This document shows positions 58,225 through 64,000 of a stretch of DNA of 64,000 bases, piece by piece. Within the stretch, counting starts at the first letter, position 1, and the number at the start of each line of letters is the position of its first letter. The position numbers and the translations under genes were made by a program. Source of the DNA: Sphingomonadales bacterium (GTDB lineage Bacteria > Pseudomonadota > Alphaproteobacteria > Sphingomonadales > Sphingomonadaceae). The DNA is taken from the NCBI GenBank assembly GCA_027483465.1, contig JAIXUQ010000115.1, positions 1-64,000 on the forward strand. The letters run 5' to 3'. The notes below the pieces were generated by a model that had not been told where the DNA came from, made no database searches, and saw nothing but the letters and a program-made list of their open reading frames with translations.

Positions 58225-58667
58225 GGCTGCACGCCCACCAGTTCAACCTCGAACAACAGGGTGGCGCCGGGCGGGATGGTCTCGCCGGCACCATTCTCGC
58301 CATAGCCAGCCTGCGGCGGCACGATCAGCGTGCGTGTGCCGCCCACCTTCATGCCGGCCACCCCCTCGTCCCAGCCGGGGATGACCTGACCATAGCCCAG
58401 CAGGAACACGAACGGATCGCCGCGATCACGTGAACTGTCAAACTTGCGGCCCTTCATGCCATCAACATAGAGCCAGCCGGTATAATGCACCGCCACCGCC
58501 CGGCCCGGTTCGGCCAGCGCCCCGGTGCCGATACGGGTTTCGATGAAGCGGGTGCCGCCGGGCAGCACCTGCGGTTGTGACGGGCCAGGGGCTTGCGCGA
58601 GGGCGGGGGCGGGAGCGGACGCCGCCAGGGCCGCGGCAACAAGGAGAATGGGAACGCGCCAGATCAT
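58221..58667 (-). CDS. Periplasmic FKBP-type peptidyl-prolyl isomerase
   Basis: A 148-residue exported folding catalyst with a signal peptide ending near ALAQA. The single FKBP domain has AVHYTGWLYVDGMKGRKFDS, PFVFLLGYGQVIPGWDEGVA and the terminal strands GATLLFEVELVGV, so the catalytic pocket is complete. It helps fold envelope proteins. It is coupled to the downstream predicted hydrolase. Confidence 0.92.
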   Translation of the reverse strand: MIWRVPILLVAAALAASAPAPALAQAPGPSQPQVLPGGTRFIETRIGTGALAEPGRAVAVHYTGWLYVDGMKGRKFDSSRDRGDPFVFLLGYGQVIPGWDEGVAGMKVGGTRTLIVPPQAGYGENGAGETIPPGATLLFEVELVGVQP

Positions 58668-58698
58668 GCCGGGGATTAGGCCGCATCCGGCGCCACAA

Positions 58699-59487
58699 TC
58701 AAGGGGCCGCAGCGGCCAGCCCCAGCCGCTGGCGGAAAAAGCCGATCACCCGAGCCTCGGCCGCCTTGCCGGGGCCGCTGTCAGGCAGGTGGATGGTCAG
58801 CACGGAATGCGGGGTCATTCCGGTGCCTTGCCTTGCGTCTTCAGGCTCCAGCGTCACATCGATGAAGCGCTCGCCCAGTTCGCGGGCATAACGGGCAAAG
58901 CGTTCATCAGGCACGAACGGATCGCCGCGATAGCGCAGGCCCATCACGGTCAGATCCTCCCGCTCCAGCCGGGCACGCGCGCAGGCAATTTCGGCCGGGC
59001 TGCAATCGATGCTGCCGGCGCGGGTGCCCCTGATCGGCATGCTGGGCTGGCTCAGCACGGGTGCGATCACACTGGGCTCGGTCATCATCGCCAGGGCAAA
59101 TCCGCCGGTGAAGCACATGCCGATGGCGCCCACGCCCGGCCCGCCGCAACTGGCATGGGCATGGGCCGCCAGCGCCCGCAGCCAATCGACAATCGGGCTG
59201 GAACGGCCATCGGCCCACACCGAAAATTCGCGGTGGATGCAGATGTTCTTCACCATCTGGGCCAGCGCATAGGGCTTGGTCGCCGGCTTGCCCGGCGTGC
59301 CGAACAGGCTGGGGCAAAACACCGTCATGCCGGCCGCCACCAGCCGGTCGGCAAAATCGATCACCAGCGGGTGGAGGCCGGGGATTTCATGGATCACCAC
59401 CACGGCCGGGCCGCTGCCCCGCCGATAGACCGGCCGGGTGAAGGCCCCGGCCGTGAACGACGACAAATCATAATCCGCCAAGGCCAT
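58699..59487 (-). CDS. Dienelactone hydrolase family protein
   Basis: A 262-residue alpha/beta hydrolase with the DLH-type cysteine nucleophile in IGMCFTGGFAL. VVVIHEIPGLHP supplies the oxyanion region and the histidine appears in the C-terminal GMTPHSVLTIHL. The start at 59487 is preferred to an upstream in-frame ATG. DLH proteins open lactones of chlorocatechol pathways, but most chromosomal copies have unknown substrates. The gene is 66 bp from tRNA-Lys. Confidence 0.83.
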   Translation of the reverse strand: MALADYDLSSFTAGAFTRPVYRRGSGPAVVVIHEIPGLHPLVIDFADRLVAAGMTVFCPSLFGTPGKPATKPYALAQMVKNICIHREFSVWADGRSSPIVDWLRALAAHAHASCGGPGVGAIGMCFTGGFALAMMTEPSVIAPVLSQPSMPIRGTRAGSIDCSPAEIACARARLEREDLTVMGLRYRGDPFVPDERFARYARELGERFIDVTLEPEDARQGTGMTPHSVLTIHLPDSGPGKAAEARVIGFFRQRLGLAAAAP

Positions 59488-59553
59488 GGCTGCTGCTCCC
59501 CCTGCCCTGCCGGCAAGGCTAATCAACTTTGGCCCGGGTGGGAATGGGAGGGG

Positions 59554-59630
59554 TGGTGGGTCCTTCGGGACTTGAACCCGAAACCTACCGCTTAAAAGGC
59601 GGGCGCTCTAACCGATTGAGCTAAGGACCC
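59554..59630 (-). tRNA. tRNA-Lys (TTT)
   Basis: On the minus strand the acceptor GGGTCCT pairs with AGGACCC, the D arm is GCTCAATCGGTTAGAGC, the anticodon loop contains CTTTTAA (TTT) and the T arm is TCGGGTTCAAGTCCCGA. CCA is encoded. Length 77 nt. Confidence 0.97.
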
Positions 59631-59648
59631 CCAGGGGCAAGGCGCGTA

Positions 59649-60137
59649 TCAGGCGCGGGGGAGGCCTTTAGGGCGAAGCAGCCGGCGGCGCAACTGTCTT
59701 GCCGTCAGATTCTCCACCGGGTGCCGCCAATCCGGGGCCACGCCCACCAGCGGATCGAGCACAAAGCGCCGCTGCGCAATGCGCGGGTGCGGCACAATCA
59801 GGCCGGGAGCGCGCAAACGGGTGGAGCCGGCAGCCAATATGTCCAGATCCAGCACCCGATCACCCCAACGCCGGCCCCGGCGGCGGCCAAAGCCGCGCTC
59901 GATGGCCTTCAGCGCTGCCAGCAGCGCGGGCAGCCCGTGCGGCCAATCGATCAGCGCCACGGCATTGGCATAACGGCGGCTGCCCGGCCCGATCGGCGCG
60001 GTATCGTGGATTGCGGAAACCAGAAGCACCGGTGCCAGCAGCGCCAATTCGGCCAGCGCCGCACGCACCACGCCGGCCGGCCGGCCATGGCGGCCGTGGC
60101 AGCGGTTGGAACCCAGTGCGATCAGCGTGATTGCCAT
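59649..60137 (-). CDS. folK: 6-Hydroxymethyl-7,8-dihydropterin pyrophosphokinase
   Basis: A 162-residue HPPK of folate synthesis. IALGSNRCHGRHG is the N-terminal substrate region, YANAVALID the middle, and RWGDRVLDLDILAAG with HPRIAQRRFVLDPL the catalytic and ATP/Mg motifs. ATG 60137 is the start by family length. It diverges from the uracil-DNA glycosylase gene across only 29 bp, so the promoters must overlap. Confidence 0.93.
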   Translation of the reverse strand: MAITLIALGSNRCHGRHGRPAGVVRAALAELALLAPVLLVSAIHDTAPIGPGSRRYANAVALIDWPHGLPALLAALKAIERGFGRRRGRRWGDRVLDLDILAAGSTRLRAPGLIVPHPRIAQRRFVLDPLVGVAPDWRHPVENLTARQLRRRLLRPKGLPRA

Positions 60138-60166
60138 ATCCGCCCAAGCCCTTACAGGCTTGGCCG

Positions 60167-60814
60167 ATGACTGACGAGAGCCTCCACCCCGGCACGCCAC
60201 CCCGGGATTGCACCCTGTGCCCGCGGCTGGTGGCCTATCGCGCCGAACAGGTGGCCCGCCACCCCGGCTGGTGGAATGCGCCAGTGCCGCCGCTGGGCGA
60301 TGCAGCGGCATGGCTGGCCATCATCGGCCTCGCCCCCGGTCTGAAGGGCGCCAACCGCACCGGCAAACCCTTTCATGGCGACGAGGCCGGCCGCCTGTTG
60401 TTTGCCACCCTGGCCGAACTGGGGCTGGCCAGCGAAACGCCCGACGGCGGGCCAGAGCCCTGGCGCTTGCCGGGCCTGTTCATCACCAACGCGGTGGCTT
60501 GCGCGCCGCCCGGCAATCTGCCGGAAACCGCCGAAAAGCACGCCTGCCGGCCGTTTCTGGCCCAGCAACTGGCCGCCCTGCCCGCGCTCAAGGTCGTGGT
60601 TGCGCTCGGCGAAACCGCCCACCAGGCCGCGATCAAGGCGATTGGGGGCAAGCTGCCCAAATATCGCTTTGCCCATGGCGCCGTGCACAAGCTGCCTTCG
60701 GGCGTGCTACTGGTGGACAGCTATCACCCCAGCCGGCTGAACCTGAACACCGGTGTGCTGACCCCGGCGATGTTCAGGGCCGCCCTGGAAACTGCGGTTG
60801 CCTGCCGCTTCTGA
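60167..60814 (+). CDS. Uracil-DNA glycosylase, family 5 (UDGb)
   Basis: A 215-residue iron-sulfur glycosylase that removes uracil and other deaminated bases. Cluster cysteines are in RDCTLCPRL, TNAVACAPP and KHACRPF. Motif A is GLAPGLKGANRTGKPFHGD, with the NRTG form typical of family 5, and motif B is DSYHPSRLNLNTG. It starts at ATG 60167. It converges on aguB. Confidence 0.9.
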   Translation: MTDESLHPGTPPRDCTLCPRLVAYRAEQVARHPGWWNAPVPPLGDAAAWLAIIGLAPGLKGANRTGKPFHGDEAGRLLFATLAELGLASETPDGGPEPWRLPGLFITNAVACAPPGNLPETAEKHACRPFLAQQLAALPALKVVVALGETAHQAAIKAIGGKLPKYRFAHGAVHKLPSGVLLVDSYHPSRLNLNTGVLTPAMFRAALETAVACRF

Positions 60815-60820
60815 GAAAAC

Positions 60821-61684
60821 TCAGATATCCTGCGCGATCCGGCCATAAAGATCAGGCCGGCGGTCGCGGAAGAAGCCGAAGGCGGCGCGGTGGCGGGCGG
60901 CGAGATCCAGATCGAAGGTCGCCCGCACCACGCCCGGCGTCGCGTCGTCCAGATCGTGCACGATGTCCCCGCGCTGGTCGCAGGCAAAGCTGGTGCCATA
61001 AAATGTCTGGGCGTGCGGTGTGCCGGCCTCCTCGGTGCCGATGCGGTTGCAGGCCAGCACCGGCACCACGTTCGACACCGCATGGCCCACCATCGCGCGG
61101 CGCCACATCCGCCGCGTGTCCAGCCCCGGATCATGCGGTTCGGTGCCGATGGCGGTGGGATAGAGCAGCACTTCGGCGCCCATCAGCATCATGGCGCGGG
61201 CGGTTTCGGGATACCATTGATCCCAGCAGATGCCGACCCCGATCACGCCAAGGCGCGTGGGCCACACCTTGAAGCCGGTGTTGCCGGGGCGGAAATAGAA
61301 TTTCTCCTCATAGCCCGGCCCGTCGGGGATATGGCTCTTGCGATAGACGCCCATGATGTTGCCGCCATCATCGATCATCGCCAGGCTGTTGTAATGGTGC
61401 GGGCCGTCCTTCTCGAAGAAGGAGCAGGGGATATAGGTCCGCGTTTCCAGCGCCACCTCGCGCATCGCGGCCACCGCCGGGTGGCGATCCAGCGGCAGGG
61501 CAATGGCGAACAGGCCTTCATCCTCGTGCCGGCAGAAATAATGGCCTTCAAACAATTCCGGCGGCAGCACCACGTCCGCCCCCTCGGCGGCTTGGCGGGC
61601 GGCGGCGGCGGTCATGGCGATATCGGCATCGCGGTGGCCGGAAAAGGCCAGTTGCAGGCCGGCAATGGTGATCGGGCGGGTCAT
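60821..61684 (-). CDS. aguB: N-carbamoylputrescine amidase
   Basis: A 287-residue nitrilase-superfamily amidase with the catalytic triad E43 (PPELFEGHYF), K116 (YRKSHIPDGPGY) and C153 (GICWDQWYPE). The WDQWYPE and KSHIPDGPGYEEKFYF segments are specific to the N-carbamoylputrescine branch. It releases putrescine, CO2 and ammonia from the product of AguA, encoded 48 bp upstream in the same operon. Confidence 0.93.
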   Translation of the reverse strand: MTRPITIAGLQLAFSGHRDADIAMTAAAARQAAEGADVVLPPELFEGHYFCRHEDEGLFAIALPLDRHPAVAAMREVALETRTYIPCSFFEKDGPHHYNSLAMIDDGGNIMGVYRKSHIPDGPGYEEKFYFRPGNTGFKVWPTRLGVIGVGICWDQWYPETARAMMLMGAEVLLYPTAIGTEPHDPGLDTRRMWRRAMVGHAVSNVVPVLACNRIGTEEAGTPHAQTFYGTSFACDQRGDIVHDLDDATPGVVRATFDLDLAARHRAAFGFFRDRRPDLYGRIAQDI

Positions 61685-61732
61685 GCCGCGCGCGTTAGCG
61701 CAGGAATGTGGCGCGGGAAAGACGCCGCCGCC

Positions 61733-62719
61733 TCACTTGGGCTGCTGCTGGGTGATGCAGTGGAAACTGCCGCCGCCGGTCAGGATATGGTCGGCAGGCA
61801 AGCCCACCACCCGGCGATCCGGAAAGAGGCCGGCGATGGCCTTGACCGCATCCTCATCGCTGCCGGTGCCATAGAGCGGCACCACCACCACGGCATTGGC
61901 GATATAGAAATTCATGTGGCTGGCCGGCACGATGCGGCCATCCGCCTCCACCCGGCCCGGCGAGGGCACCGGCACCACCTCCAGCCCGAAATCGCGGGCA
62001 CGGTCCCAGGCATCCTCAAACACATCCTTGTTGGGATCATCCTTGCCGGCCGCCACCGGCAGCGCCAGCCGGCCGGGGCCGACAAAGCGGGCCAGATTGT
62101 CCACATGGCCATCGGTGTGGTCGTTCATCAGGCCTTCGCCCAGCCACAACACCCGATCCAGCCCCAGGTCGCGGCGCAGGTGGCTTTCCACCTCGTGCCG
62201 GTCCATGCGCGGGTTGCGGTTGGGATTGAGCAGGCATTGTTCGGTGGTCACCACCAGGCCGGTGCCATCCACATCGATGGCACCGCCTTCCAGCACCCAG
62301 CCATGGCGGGCCAGCGGCAGCTTGCACTGGCCCGCGATGAAGGCCGCCACCCCATCGTCGCCGGGCAGTTCATATTTGCCGCCCCAGCCGTTGAAGCGGA
62401 AACCCGCCGCCGCCGCGCCATGCGGGCTGGCCATGAACAACGGGCCGGTATCCCGCAGCCAGATATCGCCAAAGCCATAATCATGCAGGCGCACGGTGCC
62501 GGCCGTCACGGCATCGCCCAGCAGGGCGCGGGCGGCGGCGGCGGCATCCGCATTGGCCACCAGCAATTCCACCCGTTCACCCGTGGCGATGGCCGCCACC
62601 ATGGCCGCCACCTCGGCCTGGGCCGGTGCCAGATCCGCCTGCCACAATTCGCCGTGAGAGGGGAATGCGGTCCAGGTGGCAACATGCTTCGCCCATTCCG
62701 CCGGTTGCCGCGCCGTCAT
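61733..62719 (-). CDS. aguA: Agmatine deiminase
   Basis: A 328-residue guanidine-modifying enzyme converting agmatine to N-carbamoylputrescine. FGDIWLRDTGPLF, VLEGGAIDVDGTG, NDHTDGHVDNLARFV and the C-terminal GGGSFHCITQQQP with the nucleophile C321 are diagnostic. ATG 62719 is the start; upstream in-frame sequence has no family similarity. With aguB it makes putrescine or lets agmatine serve as a nitrogen source. An arginine decarboxylase is not in the window. Confidence 0.95.
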   Translation of the reverse strand: MTARQPAEWAKHVATWTAFPSHGELWQADLAPAQAEVAAMVAAIATGERVELLVANADAAAAARALLGDAVTAGTVRLHDYGFGDIWLRDTGPLFMASPHGAAAAGFRFNGWGGKYELPGDDGVAAFIAGQCKLPLARHGWVLEGGAIDVDGTGLVVTTEQCLLNPNRNPRMDRHEVESHLRRDLGLDRVLWLGEGLMNDHTDGHVDNLARFVGPGRLALPVAAGKDDPNKDVFEDAWDRARDFGLEVVPVPSPGRVEADGRIVPASHMNFYIANAVVVVPLYGTGSDEDAVKAIAGLFPDRRVVGLPADHILTGGGSFHCITQQQPK

Positions 62720-62868
62720 CTGTGCCCCGTCATAACTGCTGTCGAACGTCACAGCCCGGCCCGGAACCTGCGCGTCTGCCCCCCGCCGGTCGTGCCACCC
62801 CAAGCTGTTGAATGGCGACTGATTGCCAGCCAAATGCGCGGCTGGCAACAGCCAAGTGCGACGCTTTG

Positions 62869-63564
62869 TCAATCGGCCGGGGTGCCACCCTTGAAGCCCT
62901 GGGCCACCACATACCATTCGCTGGAGCCCTTGCGGCTGGCCGGCGGCTTCACATGCTTCACACTGGAAAATTCGCGCCGCAGCGCCGCGGTCAACTGCCC
63001 GTCGCCACCGCCGGCCAGCACCTTGGCCAGAAAGGCGCCGCCGGGGCGCAGCAGGCGGGTCGCCATGTCCAGCGCCACCTCGATCAGGCCCATGGTGCGC
63101 AGATGGTCGGTCTGCTTGTGGCCCACGGTGTTGGCGGCCATGTCGCTCATCACCAGATCGGCCGGCCCGCCCAGCGTCGCCAGGATCAGCGCCTCGCTGT
63201 CCTCGTCGGTGATGTCCTTCTGGAAAAAATCCACCCCGGCCAGCGGCTCGATGGCCAGCAAATCCATGCCCACCACGCGGGCCTTGGGCTTTTTCTGCTT
63301 CACCACCTGGCACCAGCCGCCGGGCGCGGCGCCCAGATCGACCACCCGCTCCACGCCATTCAGGAGGCCGAACTGCTCATCAAGCTCCTTCAGCTTGAAG
63401 GCGGCACGGCTGCGATAGCCCTGGGCCTTGGCGGCGGCCACATAGGGATCGTTCAATTGCCGTTCCAGCCAGCGCGTGGATTGGGCGCTGCGCCGTTTGG
63501 CGGTCTTCACCCGCACCTTGCCGCCGCGCGAACGGCCGCCACCGCCTGAAGGGGGCATGCTCAT
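62869..63564 (-). CDS. rlmE: 23S rRNA 2'-O-methyltransferase (FtsJ/RrmJ family)
   Basis: A 231-residue SAM-dependent methyltransferase that modifies U2552 of 23S rRNA. The tetrad positions are visible: K in RAAFKLKELDEQF, D in VMSDMAAN, K in FLAKVLAGG and E in SSEWYVV. The SAM loop is DLGAAPGGWCQV. The N-terminus is a basic Gly/Arg/Lys tail typical of alphaproteobacterial copies. Its start overlaps the ppx/gppA stop by 4 bp. Confidence 0.94.
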   Translation of the reverse strand: MSMPPSGGGGRSRGGKVRVKTAKRRSAQSTRWLERQLNDPYVAAAKAQGYRSRAAFKLKELDEQFGLLNGVERVVDLGAAPGGWCQVVKQKKPKARVVGMDLLAIEPLAGVDFFQKDITDEDSEALILATLGGPADLVMSDMAANTVGHKQTDHLRTMGLIEVALDMATRLLRPGGAFLAKVLAGGGDGQLTAALRREFSSVKHVKPPASRKGSSEWYVVAQGFKGGTPAD

Positions 63565-64000
63565 GCTGCCGCCATCCAGGTGCCGTCGCGGCCCATCAGG
63601 GTGCGCAATATGCCTTCGCGGATGCCGCGATCGGCCACCCGCACCTGCCCGCCCGGCCAGCGGGTGAGGATGGCTTCCAAAATGGCACAGCCGGCCACGA
63701 TCAGTTCGGCCCGATCGGGCCCCACACAGGCGATGCGGGCGCGCTCCGCCACGCTGCGCAGGCCGATGGAACGGCACAGCGCCGCCAGTTCGGCATTGGC
63801 AACCTGGCAGCCATCCACCCGCCGCCGGTCATAGCCGGGCAGGCCCAACTGCACGCTGGCCAGCGTGGTGATCGTGCCCGAAGTGCCCAGCAACTGCACA
63901 TCGGCAATGCCGCGCGCCGCCAGCCGATCGGCAAAACGGTCCGCCCAGGGGCGCACCTCGGCCAGCATCCGCTCATAGGCGGCCAGCCGGCCTTCCGGGC
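63561..64000 (-). CDS. Ppx/GppA-family phosphatase (5' end outside window)
   Basis: The last 145 or so residues of an exopolyphosphatase/guanosine pentaphosphate phosphatase. The frame is open to the right edge, so the N-terminal part is missing. The phosphate-binding motif QLLGTSGTITTLASV is present, followed by GLRSVAERARIACVGPDRAE and VADRGIREGIL. It degrades polyphosphate or converts pppGpp to ppGpp. The coupling to rlmE is common in alphaproteobacteria. Confidence 0.88.
   Translation of the reverse strand, partial: PEGRLAAYERMLAEVRPWADRFADRLAARGIADVQLLGTSGTITTLASVQLGLPGYDRRRVDGCQVANAELAALCRSIGLRSVAERARIACVGPDRAELIVAGCAILEAILTRWPGGQVRVADRGIREGILRTLMGRDGTWMAAA

Overview
The window is a high-GC, gene-dense bacterial chromosome segment, most likely from an alphaproteobacterium of the order Sphingomonadales. 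The evidence is the protocatechuate 4,5-cleavage (lig) gene set, the exbB-exbD-exbD-tonB arrangement, a complex I accessory (NDUFS4-like) gene beside a long-chain prenyl diphosphate synthase, several PEP-CTERM proteins and a large TonB-dependent receptor. Genus is not resolvable by eye. No phage, transposase, integrase, CRISPR array or rRNA operon was seen.

Region 1 (1-10930) holds protocatechuate catabolism. A leftward operon, ligK-ligU-ligI, faces a rightward run: a LysR-type regulator with two helix-turn-helix domains, a DUF1932 dehydrogenase, ligJ, a VanA-like Rieske oxygenase, ligA, ligB, ligC and an aldo/keto reductase. Most neighbours overlap by 4 bp. Together these convert vanillate or protocatechuate through the 4,5-cleavage pathway to pyruvate and oxaloacetate.

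Region 2 (10999-25307) is a feeder module. It holds a TetR regulator, two exported esterases, a c-type cytochrome, a periplasmic PQQ dehydrogenase, type II dehydroquinate dehydratase, an MFS transporter, a TonB-dependent receptor, a quinate/shikimate dehydrogenase, the two-domain dehydroshikimate dehydratase QuiC and a secreted ThuA-like protein. The enzymes give a complete quinate/shikimate to protocatechuate route, and the esterases suggest that a quinate ester such as chlorogenate could be the starting substrate (inference). Four of the transcription units carry a near-identical sequence, core ACGAACTGGT, 20-30 bp before the start codon and always in the same orientation. This looks like one operator set, with the TetR protein as the obvious candidate regulator.

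Region 3 (25375-36657) contains tRNA-Arg with a partial duplicate beside it, a complex I accessory gene, a prenyl diphosphate synthase, chorismate mutase, a PEP-CTERM protein, a two-component system with a PepSY protein, an ABC-F ATPase, an acetyltransferase, an intracellular PHB depolymerase and an ABC exporter.

Region 4 (36730-46886) contains a second PEP-CTERM protein, an SDR, the TonB energising operon (tonB-exbB-exbD-exbD) ending in a clear terminator, a pteridine gene pair, a secreted phosphodiesterase, uvrC and a glutathione transferase. Region 5 (46896-55848) contains a transporter/nitroreductase operon, pgsA, moaD-moaE, a third PEP-CTERM protein, a quinone reductase and a lipid kinase that share a 194-bp inverted-repeat element supplying both stop codons, and an acetolactate-synthase-like enzyme. 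Region 6 (55873-64000) contains glutamate dehydrogenase, an FKBP, a dienelactone hydrolase, tRNA-Lys, folK, a family 5 uracil-DNA glycosylase, the agmatine-to-putrescine pair aguA-aguB, rlmE and a truncated ppx/gppA.
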